This document shows positions 10,963 through 21,216 of a DNA stretch of 64,000 nucleotides, piece by piece. The notes beneath the pieces are model-generated. The model saw only the letters and a list, made by a program, of their open reading frames with translations. It ran no database searches and was not told the origin of the DNA. Source of the stretch: Oxytricha trifallax (Eukaryota > Ciliophora > Spirotrichea > Sporadotrichida > Oxytrichidae); the NCBI GenBank assembly GCA_000711775.1, contig ARYC01001216.1, positions 20,731 to 84,730 on the forward strand, read 5' to 3'. The position numbers and the translations under genes are program-made. Each line of letters begins with the position of its first letter. Position 1 is the stretch's first letter.

Positions 10963-12001
10963 ATGGATTGTATTTTAAATTTGTAAATACCAAAATCAAC
11001 AGATTCAGTCTTCATTATTAGACCATCAGGTATGATTTTAATTCTTCAGTATTCCAATTATATTCGATAGGTAAAACCTTCATAACAGGAGTGGCAAGTA
11101 GTTATTCACATAAATACAATCCTAAAATACTTAAAAATTACATCTATGAAGAGGAATTCATAAGCATGATTTAGACTTTGAATGAAACTTTATTTTCATA
11201 TTGGCCCTGCCCCTTGTGCTTTTGTATTGGATACATTCTTTGCCCTTGTAGCTTTGGTATGTACTATATTTTAACATATTTCTATAAAATTTATCGTCAT
11301 ATATTGAGTGATGTAAACTTTGATTCTTAATAGGATTTAGTTTCATGATGCCATAGTAGTGCATTGGAGATGCTGAAGAAGCCTTAAGAAACTGGGTAGA
11401 GTATCAGAATTAATATAAATTCAAGCAGAGAGGTATAAAACTCAAATACAAACGCTAATGCTCTACATCATGGGTATGTCGTTATATTTAGTCATTAATC
11501 ACCATTTTGTTAGATTGAATTGCATTTGAAGCCAGAGGAGGATGAAGATGAAGAAGAAAACTAAAATTAATTATAACTAACTGAGCAATCACATCAACAC
11601 CAACAAGAAAACATTACAGCCAAAAAACATAAGAAGAAAGGAAATAATTAAGACAAAATTCATGATCATAATAAAGCCCAGCTAACATATGCTGAATCAA
11701 TGTAAATAGATTTATTGAAATATAATGATATATAAAATGAGTATCATTATAAGTCTCAGCAATATCATTATTGCTAAATAATTAGGCAAGTTTAATTATA
11801 GTCTTTACTAAATTATATCAGGTAAATCAATAATTTTAAATTGTTTATGTTTTCTTTATCTTCTATAAGTTATTTGCAGGGTTTACTGATAAAAATGGGT
11901 ATAATTAATTTGACGTGAGTTCAGTTGATATAGATGAAGCTGATACTTTTGAAAGGATAGATTTTACTCCTAAAACAAGCAACAACACTCATAAGAATTG
12001 A
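10963..12001 (+). CDS. Cys-rich protein, GOLGA7/ERF4-like
   Basis: Four or five short exons. After an opening MDCILNLQIPKSTDSVF come YIYEEEFISMIQTLNETLFS, a hydrophobic Cys-rich segment (WPCPLCFCIGYILCPC), FGLSFMMPQQ, an amphipathic helix and CSTSW. The order F..I..LN, cysteine-rich hairpin, helix resembles the golgin A7/ERF4 family, subunits of DHHC palmitoyltransferases that are themselves palmitoylated. The C-terminal half is a charged Glu/Gln/His/Lys tail with no recognisable domain. Introns at about 11031-11071, 11251-11332, 11480-11515 and about 11790-11869 are supported by frame. Stop is TGA at 11999-12001. The family call is tentative; a PLAC8-like Cys-rich protein is the alternative. 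Confidence 0.5.
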
Positions 12002-12149
12002 TTTATTAATATTAAAATCTTACTAATATTTAGAGTCAATATTAATCCTATTTTCTAAATAAAATGTAATTAGATAGTAGTTTCTTAAATTTATTATAAT
12101 AAAATGAAATCAAATTCTATAAATATATTTATAAATTATTGTTAATAAA

Positions 12150-13448
12150 ATGTTGTGCTTTCTTATGTGTTTTTACAATTAAGCTTGCACCAAAGTGGCA
12201 CTTATGGTATTTAGCATCCTCACTATTGTAAGTAATTTCTATTATTTTTACTATAATTTAACAACAAATAACTGTTTAGCTTGCAGGTGGTGCAAATATT
12301 TGGATGGGATTTCAAGTAAAAAACTCTAAATTGTGGACTTCCATGACTGGAGATTTGAATGATGGAGTTAATTATTAAAATCTTACATTTCTACTAGTGC
12401 TAGCAGTTGCTTCTCTAACTATTGCAACTGGTGTTTTTGGTATTATAACTGTTAAATTTCCAAGGAAAACGTGCATTTGCTTTGTAAGTGAAATTAATTC
12501 ATAATAAATTATCACTAACTGATCTTATAGTTCTCATTTTTTTCATTTATGTGTTTTGCTTTCTTCAGTGGCCTGGGTATATTATTTATACTTGTCAAAT
12601 GTAACAAACATCATAATTGTATTTGTCATATTCAATTTAGAGAGTGAATCGTAGATTATTGACACATACTGCAAGGGAAGTTTTCCAAATTACAACAATT
12701 TAATTAAAGACCTAAACTTTAAGTAATTAAATAAATAATATTAGATTGTATAAAAATTTACCATTTACAATGATATTTAATCATAAAGTTTAGTAATAAA
12801 AATGGATGATGTGTAGTAAAACTATATTGATAAATATATGTGTACAGCTTCATGTCCCTGTCCCAAGTTGAATTCCACACTATGGGGTCTACGATATGAA
12901 GAATTCACTAATTCATAATAAATATTAAAATCAATATCATTATTATAGTAGTTTTTATTTAGATTAAGTACTCGCATTCAAACAGGAAGTATAACAACAT
13001 TTGAAACTTGTTATAACAACTTAGATAAGTTTTATTAAATAAGTTTTATTAAATTATTAGTGCAATCTAAAAATTTATTTCAAATGATTTTATAAGTAAA
13101 TTATTAAACTTAGTAAAATCTGGAAAGATAACAAAAACTCTCTCAAGCACTTTACTAACTTTTATACAAACTTTAGAAACTGATTACAATTGTCTGGGTC
13201 TGTGTAAATAGCCATTGTTTTGGTACTACAATACTGTAACTTTGTAAGTCTATACTTCAATTAAATTAATCAATCAATTATTGTATTTTAGAGGACTACC
13301 GACATAAAATTGTAGAGGAGCAATTGCCAGTGTATTTGAGAGTAGCTTCAGAAATGTAGGAATTGCTTTTGTAGTCACTGGAGGAGTCATATTTCTGGTA
13401 TTTAATGTGCAATATGGATTATGGTTCAGAGGGGGACCTAAAAACTGA
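12150..13448 (+). CDS. Tetraspanin-like four-TM protein A
   Basis: Membrane protein with TM1 near the N-terminus (KVALMVFSILTI), TM2 (TFLLVLAVASLTIATGVF), TM3 (FSFMCFAFFSGLGILFILV), a large extracellular-type loop with paired cysteines (MCTASCPCPK, TCYNNL, NCLGLCK, PTQNC) and TM4 (VGIAFVVTGGVIFLVFNV). This is the tetraspanin layout, but the CCG signature is not exact. Canonical introns lie at about 12230-12280, 12485-12530, 12601-12640 and 13238-13290. Two further interruptions (12907-12969, 13018-13106) lie in the loop and look like IESs. It is a diverged tandem paralogue of the next gene; both share a Cys-Pro motif followed by a Trp and TGS before the next Cys. Stop is TGA at 13446-13448. 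Confidence 0.65.
12907..12969. other. IES, 63 bp, pointer ACT
   Basis: ACT lies at 12907-12909 and 12970-12972. The segment between keeps frame but would insert 21 residues (rich in Leu, Ser and Gln) in a loop where paralogue B has only about 12 residues between the conserved Trp and TGS. No GT donor with a suitable AG acceptor is available. The 3-bp pointer makes the edges uncertain. Confidence 0.45.
13018..13106. other. IES, 89 bp, pointer AACTTAG
   Basis: AACTTAG occurs at 13018-13024 and 13107-13113. Deletion of 13018-13106 joins ETCYNNL to VKSGKITKT in frame. A GT-AG intron (about 71 nt, ending at the TAG of the second repeat) would also keep frame, so the choice rests on the 7-bp repeat. 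Confidence 0.55.
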
Positions 13449-13602
13449 TTAATCAAAAACATCGTATAGATATAACAATAAGTATTTTGATTTTTATATT
13501 ATCATCTTCAATTATATGATTATAAGATTCCATTATAATAATTAATTAGAAGGAAAAAATAAATATAAAATATATATTTATAATTTCAATAAATTATTAT
13601 AA

Positions 13603-14927
13603 ATGTGTTTTTTCTTCTTGGCTTATTTAGAGACCAATTAAATAAAATACATAATTGCTATCCTAGGTGTAATTTATGTGGTAATTTTCATATTGATTAA
13701 CTGCTCTTTGTTAGGGAATAGTAATAGCAACAGTATATTTTAGTGTGCAAATTTATTAGAGTAATCTCTTGAAAATATACACAGATCATATAAATTCCTA
13801 TAATTTGAATGAAGAGTTTGATTTACGAATATTTTCATTTCTTATTGTGATGAGTGCTGCGATTATGACTCTTACGTCTGGGGTCTCGGCTTTCTGTGGC
13901 AGTGGCTTGAAATTTTAGCAATTTTTTAAATCTGTAAGTTTATTTGTGTTAAATTATTATTTATTACTTGATTTTAACTTTTATGAGCTAATTTTAGTTT
14001 GGAATCACAAGCTTCATTGCATCAGTACTTTTTATATCTTAAGGATACATTCTTCTAGATATAGGTTGTAAGTTAAATAAATAATTTGTTTTCATTTATG
14101 CTAACTCTCGTAAACTAATCCTAAAAATTATTTGTAATCTAAATATAATCTACCATATTTAGAACAGTCCTCTAATGAATTATCCGGATATTGCTAAGAT
14201 AAATCTTATATAAATTCTTTCATAAGGGAAATTGATGATTAATACACTCAGTTGGCTAATTACTTATGCACTTCCAAGTGTAAATGCCCAACTTTAGATC
14301 AATCCAAGTGGTCTGATAAAAACCTAAGTCTAATTGGATATGATTTTACAGGGTCTACACTCTCAATAACAGACTGCTTGGCTGGATATCCATTTAAGTA
14401 TAGTGAAAATATTAATGCTATAATAAAGGAACTTGAAAATGAAAAGTCATGTAGTGGGATATGCGCATATTAAGTATAAGAAGATCAGCCATATTCAGCT
14501 GTATTATTAATCATTTAATTTTATTCATAATAAAAGAGGAAATACCTCTATTGGTTTATTTATAGCTTCAGCTTAAAAATCGAATACAATTTTTAAGAGA
14601 TAAACTTTCTCAGCATTCTATCTATTTTCAGATCTAACTAAAGGACCTCCCACACAATCCAATTCTTGCTAATCGGCAATTTAAGACATGATAGATTATT
14701 AATTAAAAGGATCAGGGATAACTTTCTTGTTAAGTGGTGTTTTCTTAGCCTTTGGTTGGCTATTAACAATTGCCATGTATTATTAGGAATATCATAAATA
14801 TAGTGGAAAGGGAGGAGGAATTGAAGAGCTTGAGAAGATTGGTTTTTTAAAATTGGATAAGCTATCATATATTGATTATTTAGAAAGAAGGAGAGAAGGA
14901 AAAAATAAGAAATAGATTTAGAAATGA
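13603..14927 (+). CDS. Tetraspanin-like four-TM protein B
   Basis: Same architecture as protein A, 155 bp downstream on the same strand: TM1 (IKYIIAILG, GIVIATVYF), TM2 (FSFLIVMSAAIMTLTSGV), TM3 (FGITSFIASVLFIS), Cys-rich loop (LCTSKCKCPTLD, DCLAGYPF, SCSGICAY, PTQSNSC) and TM4 (ITFLLSGVFLAFGWLLTIAM), then a short charged tail. Introns at about 13672-13716, 13931-13999 and 14068-14161 are canonical. Between the loop and TM4 a 73-bp segment shifts frame and lies between two TTCAGCT copies. Stop is TGA at 14925-14927. The pair probably arose by tandem duplication; the interruptions sit at different places in the two genes. Confidence 0.65.
14494..14566. other. IES, 73 bp, pointer TTCAGCT
   Basis: TTCAGCT at 14494-14500 and 14567-14573. 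Deleting one copy plus the intervening AT-rich DNA changes frame so that PYSA runs into the stretch leading to FSDLTKGPPTQ and TM4. The GT-AG alternatives I tried from nearby donors give the wrong phase; a donor further upstream would delete a conserved Cys. Confidence 0.75.
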
Positions 14928-14988
14928 TTTTTTGTTTAAAAGAATTAAATTTACTATCAATGATTATCATAACTTAATTTAGGATTGA

Positions 14989-17188
14989 ATGATTCAATCT
15001 TATTAATCGTTCTCTTTAAATAGATGGATAAACTAGATAGTTGCAGTTATTAACCGTTAAGAATCCTCAGTCATCGAAGAAAAGGTAGTCTAAATAGCAA
15101 AGAGGTATCCTCAAGCCCTATTCTATCCCTTTAAAGTTATTGAAAGCAATATCTAAGTAAACGTCCTAGATGCAGACATACAGAAGACTCATCTTTTCTC
15201 AAAACTGAGCACATTCTTTAAGAAATCCTTCAAAAACTTAAATGCTTGGATTGAAGCGTTGGACTGTTTAGTATATCCTGAACACAGATACAAGTACTGG
15301 TCTTAAATTCTAAGCGATTTGCTTAGTGATGGAGAAGATAATATTAAACAAGTTCCCAAGGGCAAGTTGAAGGAAATTGTACAATTTATGATGCAAGATT
15401 TAGTTAGTCCAGAGAAGGAACTAGTAGGTGATCAGATTGGTTCTTATATAACTTTTGTTAATTAGGAATTTATATAAAATTGTCATAACAGAAAGTTCGC
15501 CGAGAAATGGGAAAAGTAATTTATCAAGTGCTTTGGTAAAGATGCCTCAAACGTTGAAAAACTATCTCATAAGCAACTATCACAGTTAATGACTTAGTTT
15601 AGTTAGAAAATGAATGAATCAATGGGCACTTTAGGTCAAGGCTATGAAAAAGTCTCTACCTTTAGTGAATGGCTTGATTGTCTTGACATCAATGATTTTT
15701 ACAATCCTTATGAATATATTGAGTTGCCAGGTCAATATGAAGGATTGAGAGCAGAACCATTAGTTGAAAAGAATGTCAAGATAGCAAGTATAAAAATGTA
15801 CATAATTATTCCTATTTTTAGCAAGTGTTAGAAAGTCTCTATTAACTCTAGGTTCAATAAGAAGACCAAAGCGTTTAACAGTGCATGGCTCAAATGAAAA
15901 AGATTATCATTTGCTAGTTAAAGGTGGTGAAGATTTAAGACTTGATCAAAGAGTCCAGTAACTATTCCAAATCATGAACAGCATTTTTAAGGATGATGCT
16001 TAATGTTAAAATAGAGATCTATACATAAAAACCTTTAATGTTGTGCCAATCACAAACAGACTTGGAGTTTTAGAGTGGGTAGACAACACAGAGCCAATGA
16101 AAAATATAGTTAACAGAGAACACATGAGAGTTGAAGGAGGCAAGGATCTTAACCAAAGTAAAGCATTAGCAGATAGAAGAAAATGGTTGAAAAGCCATGT
16201 ACCAGGTAATGCTAAGAAGGATAATATTGCAGAGTAGCATTTGTAATTACTTGGATGTGATGAGAAAATTGTGATCGATGGTTATAATAAACATAAAGAT
16301 GCCATGCCTTGGTTCTTGTTAAGAAATGGTCTAGAAAACCTCTGTTTAACTTCTTCAGCATTTTTGTCTATTAAAAACTAATTTACAAAATCACTTGCAA
16401 CCTTCTCAATTGCTTCTTACTTGATTGGTATTGGTGATAGACATTTAGAGAATTTTCTAATTGATACATCTGATGGTGAGATTCTTGGTATTGATTTTGG
16501 AATAGCCTTCGGTAGTGGTGTTCAGCTTGGTATTCCTGAACTTATGCCATTTAGATTAACATAGCAAATCGAAGGTGTAATTGCTCCACATCCTCTTGAA
16601 GGAGTTTATAAATAGACTATGGTCCATGTTTTAACAGCATTAAGAAAACGAAAGAGTCTGATTATGGATACTTGTGAGATATTTGTCAAAGAACCACTCC
16701 TTGATTGGGTGAAAGATGCAAAATCAAAGCAAAAGGCTTCAAATAACGATAGTAATCAAAATGAAAATGGAGGCGTGGTAGATTCACTAATTTCAGAGTA
16801 CGAAGAAGAACTTCAGGAATTAGCTTGGTATCCAAGAAAGAAAATTGAAATAGTGAAAGATAAACTGCATGGTCTAAATCCAGTTAAAATTCTAGCTAAG
16901 GAACTTAAAGACTCCAAGCATGAAAAGAGACAGTATATCAAAACCATTCTAAGAGCCATTGAGGGTCATATATATTTGATGATTAGATTAATAGAAATAT
17001 ATAAAAACATACACAAATAAAGATACAATATTTTAGGTCCTGAAGATTCATAGAGACATAAACTACTGAGAGCAAGAGACAAGAAGAAATATCTAGATGT
17101 TAGTGAATTTGTTGACTGCTTAATTGAATAAGCTAGAGATCCAAATATTTTGGGTAGAACTTGGATAGGTTGGAGTCCCTATGTTTGA
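14989..17188 (+). CDS. DNA-PKcs-type PI3K-related kinase, C-terminal part
   Basis: Kinase of the DNA-PKcs branch, which with Ku drives non-homologous end joining. The readable part starts at the end of the FAT region (WINQIVAVIN, IAKRYPQALFYPF). It continues with ELPGQYEG, kinase lobe motifs RRPKRL and KGGEDLRLDQR, catalytic loop GIGDRHLENF, GIDFGIAFG and PELMPFRLTQQ, and ends in a FATC domain with ARDPNILGRTWIGW. One 35-nt intron lies at about 15787-15821. Stop is TGA at 17186-17188. About 720 residues are present; DNA-PKcs proteins are near 4000 and have a long HEAT-repeat N-terminus, absent here because tetraspanin B ends 60 bp upstream. The Met at 14989 may be fortuitous. Either the locus is truncated or its upstream segments lie elsewhere. 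Confidence 0.85.
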
Positions 17189-17396
17189 GTACCTAAAATT
17201 ATATTTTAAGTAAGGTTTATTAAACTCATATTCTGATGAATATTAATTCAAGATTTTCTTTAATAATTTCAATTTTAACACTCTTTATTACTTCTCTCTA
17301 ACAAAACAAAAAACTCTTGGAAGTAATTATATGCGATAAAATAAATAAATTAAAAAGACAAATCTAAATCTGTCAATATAATAAACTTTTTTAATA

Positions 17397-19449
17397 ATGA
17401 GTCTGCATAAAGCCCCAGAAACAACTTTATTTTTCAAAACGCTTTCTCAAAAAGCATCAGCAAATTCTCCACATTTGAAAGTATCCCGTGAAGCCAGAAT
17501 ACTCTCAAGAAAACATGATATGCTCAGTATTAAAGACGTAGTGAATATCTATGACACTCAAAATTAAAGCAACACTATCAATGATAATTAGGACTCCTTA
17601 AAACATGCGAAAAACAAGCCAAATGTATAATAGGAATCTCTCAATAAGACTTTAGTAAATGGTTTCAATGCTCAAGAAAACGAAGGATTTAGTGTTAGTA
17701 GGAGTAATTAAAATGGAAAGTAAATGCAATAAGGGAGTTTGAAAAATTAAATACTTAAAAAAGTCAATTAACATCATGGGAATTACGTATCTAATCACAA
17801 TCATGGTAATAATCGGATGAATTATCAAATGAAAAAGGATATGAGCAATTTAATGCAAGAGGACTTAAGCTAGTTTATTAACAAGAATAAACTTTGTAAT
17901 TTTTATAGAATTAATTAAAAAATTTTTATTGCCAGATTTTCTAGTATTTTGATAAGGTATACTATAACTAGCATTTAAATAGAATGCAATAAAGTAAAGG
18001 AGTTATTAGGTCTTCATAGAAAAGAACAATTATTTTAACATAAAAAATCAATATCAAATTCTGTGCATGGAAATAATAATAGTTAATAAGGAAGTAAAAT
18101 TATGAATTTAAGGAATAGTTTCGAAGTAAGAAGGAATTCATCAGCATTAGAGTAGGACTATAAAAAATTTTGTTTAAAAATAAGTACTATTTTTTCTTAT
18201 ATTCTCGTCAATTAGCAATCTACACAGCAAAATCTATATAAAAAAGAAACAAAAAGCTTTCCATTAATAGCACTTTCCAAACAATCTCTAGAGATAAAAG
18301 AGAACATATCCTTCATCCAATTTCAGATATTCCAGCTCCAGGCTAATACAAGCTAAATTTCTAAGTTATAGAGGCTAATATTGGCACAGTTAAGCTTGGT
18401 CCTCCCGTATCTCTAGATAAAGCAAAAGAATAAGTTAATCAAAGATTTGATTACAATAAATTTAATACATTACTATGGGATACATAAAATACTTAAGAGA
18501 ATCAAGGTAGTATCATACCAAAATGCATTAAGTGCTTAAGGAAATTCAGTGACAGTCATTTAAATAATCTCACTCTAAATAATTGTGATCATATGCAGAT
18601 TAATCATAGTAAAACACTTAATAATTGGAATTTAAAGTCCTCTTCGCCAAGTTTCTCACCTAACCCGAGATAAGAAAACCAAAATTAATATGCTTCTACT
18701 AAGGGAATTCTGAATTTCTCATAATAAACTAATCGAAAACCCATTATTGAAGGACAAATGAATCCACATGAGATGAGATTCACAATGGAACCAAGCTAGT
18801 TTCCATAAACTTACTCTAAATCTAAACAGTAATTTATTTTCATGAAATCTTATCTTTATTTATAGTACCTAGAAGATAAACTTCAATAATTACTCAAAGA
18901 GAGATAGTTCAAAACACCTTGAAACAAATTTTACAGGGTTTTTACATTATTAGCCAGAGATTCCATTATTTTACCCAAACTAGCCTGGCTATAAATAAGT
19001 GAATAAGACATCAGGCACAACGATTAACACTGGAATCGCAGGGGGTGATAGCTTGAGACATAAAATGAGTTAATTCTAATCAGTATCTCCAAATTCAAAT
19101 TTATCGCCTATTAAAACTAAAGTCAAGTTATATCAAGAAGACAATAATTTCACTTTTCAGCACCAGCAATTTAATACAGTTTTCCATCAAAAAAGTAAGT
19201 TAAGTTATTTTCATTTTTAACACTTGTAATTTTCATCCTAATTATTTTAAAAAATCCAATGACAAAATATAATTTTGTTTAGAGCTATCTTTAGATAAGA
19301 CCAATGAATTGATAAATACAAAAACTTAACCATTACAAGGAGCTTTTCGAAGATTAAAGAATAAAACTTAAAGTTTCGCTTTTAACAATAAACATTTATA
19401 AGATGATATCGCGGAACAAAATAATAAGTTAAACAATTTTGGAATATGA
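17397..19449 (+). CDS. Unknown Asn/Ser/Gln-rich protein, PG-rich motif
   Basis: No confident family. The reading frame is long, polar and Asn/Gln-rich. Near the middle, ISDIPAPGQYKLN followed by VKLGPP resembles the sperm-tail PG-rich (SHIPPO) repeats of axonemal proteins, and a second PG (PNQPGYK) follows. A CIKC pair occurs between them. Introns inferred by frame: a 32-nt one near 18190-18225, a 38-nt one near 18830-18866 and one at about 19195-19282. There are no membrane segments. Stop is TGA at 19447-19449. A ciliary microtubule role is possible but rests on one or two weak motifs. Confidence 0.55.
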
Positions 19450-19763
19450 AATTTTTTTTCAAAAGAGTGAGACTAGAAAAATGTTTAAAGTTTTTTATGC
19501 TTAATTGTATTCAAAACAAAGATAAAATACTCAATTACAATTGATTAGTTTGAAGCTTTTGTTACAAATATGATTATTTTTTTTTAAAAAAAAAATTATA
19601 AGAAACAATAAAGTATTTATTAATTATTATATTACTATATTACATCAAAGTTATTAAAGTGTAATTCTTAATTTAATTAACTTGTTATATAAACTCTATT
19701 TATAAATCCCACACATATGAAGTAATCTCAATTTTTTGTATCATTTTTCGATTATTAATTCCC

Positions 19764-19967
19764 TCAATGAAACTCCTTTAATTCCTTGAGTAATACATCC
19801 ACTCTGCGTTTCTGATCTAAACAGTGCTCCTGTACATTTTCGTATTCTTTTTCATGCTGCAGAAACTTTTCCAAGACTGTCCCCAGGCATTTGTGATAAA
19901 GTTTATTCGCTCTGTCTAGTCTGCGTTCTAGGTCGATTGTTTTGTTCTCGAAATCTTCTTGGTTCAT
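19764..19967 (-). CDS. Small coiled-coil protein, 67 aa
   Basis: A complete single-exon gene from Met to TGA, with no reassigned codons needed. The sequence is highly charged with a heptad-like pattern (LERRLDRANKLYHKCL, then KRRVDVLLKEL), predicting one or two long helices, and has two cysteines. Family not recognised; it could be a small subunit of a larger complex. It is isolated between AT-rich flanks. Confidence 0.55.
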   Translation of the reverse strand: MNQEDFENKTIDLERRLDRANKLYHKCLGTVLEKFLQHEKEYENVQEHCLDQKRRVDVLLKELKEFH

Positions 19968-20195
19968 TTTATTTATAAATATTAATATTATTATTTAATT
20001 TATATTTTTGTGGTTTATATTATTTGGCTAATTTAATTCATTACAAGGTTACCCTATTTTTGAAAATAGGAATTTAGGGTATTTTAAATAAAAACTTCTA
20101 CTTTAGAATGCAAGCAATAGAATTCTTATGAGAAATATAAGAAATTAGTAATTATAAATAAAATAAATAATTTTAACAGAGTTAAGCAGATTAAA

Positions 20196-20862
20196 ATGGA
20201 GTTCGGACACAAGCCAGCATTTGAAAATACCTACAGACTTGAACCAAGAGAACACGAGAGGTAAGTTATATAAGCATACACTTATATATAAAGTTTCTCA
20301 CTTTATTATAACTAATGCCATAACTAATTTAAAGGTTGCAAAATAAATGCATTATATATGGTCTTAATTTTATAAGAATTACCCTGCTTTATAATTCTCT
20401 TGTATATAGATTCTATCCCTCAAAAGTGAGAAGCCTTATTGAAGAGGTAAACTTGATTCAAACTATATTCTTTATATTTCAAATATAATTAACTATTTTA
20501 AGTTTAGTGTTAAGAAATTTGAAAGACAAGGAGTACGACCACGCAACCGCCAAATCAATGGCCGAGTCAATCGCTGATCAAATCAAGATGCAAGTTAAGG
20601 CTCTTAACATCCCTTCCTACAAGATCATTGTTTAGACTGTAATTGGAGAAATTACTGGTCAGGGTGTCAGAGTAGCCTCAAAGTGCCTTTGGGATGATTC
20701 AAATGATCTTTATATTTAAACTATTAGCAAACAAATATCAAATATGGGGGGAACAAATTTATTTACACATTTGCTATATAAAATGACAACTTTGCTTCAT
20801 TTACTTACTAAAACAATAGTTTATTCTGCACAGGCATCGTCTTCGGAGTCTTCTACGAATGA
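20196..20862 (+). CDS. Tctex-type dynein light chain
   Basis: Small dynein subunit that dimerises and binds intermediate chain and cargo. The mature protein would be about 130 residues, normal for the family. Conserved parts visible: a central helix (HATAKSMAESIADQIKMQVK), YKIIVQTVIGEITGQGVRVA, then CLWDDSND and NNSLFCTGIVFGVFYE at the end. The first intron (about 170 nt) is canonical. The second, near 20445-20504, has an awkward acceptor: the frame needs GTG after GAG, and a plain GT-AG cut misses it by two bases. An 80-bp segment then interrupts the last beta strands (20701-20780). Stop is TGA at 20860-20862. Confidence 0.88.
20701..20780. other. IES, 80 bp, pointer AAATGA
   Basis: AAATGA at 20701-20706 and 20781-20786. 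The segment contains no usable GT donor and no AG acceptor near its end, so it cannot be a GT-AG intron. Deleting it converts WDDSNDLYIQ plus an out-of-frame tail into WDDSNDNFASFTYQNNSLFC, exactly the sequence pattern Tctex proteins have here. This is one of the strongest IES calls in the window. Confidence 0.88.
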
Positions 20863-21216
20863 GCACAGAATATTAAAAGAAATAATTAGAGCATGCTCGA
20901 AATAACAGGATGAAGAAATCAATAGTATAATGTATAAAATTATAAACAAAAAGCTGCACAATTAAAGTCATGAGTTTCAGTTATTGTATTGTAGTAGTGC
21001 ATATTGATTCACGATATTTAAGCTTTAATTATTTAAATATATTTCAAAAAATTCTATTCTTCTATCATAAAAATCATAATATTCTTTTGTTGATTAACGA
21101 AATTTTTAGATTAAATTTTAAAACATTATGAGACTAAATATGAGAAGGATTTTAAATGAATGAATTGATTTTTTAAGAAATAAAATAAGTTAATTTAAAG
21201 ATAATTTGTTAATATT

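Noticed and set aside
18160..18232. TATAAAAAA repeat as an IES pointer in the PG-rich gene
   Set aside because: Deletion gives the wrong frame; a 32-nt GT-AG intron in the same place gives the right one.
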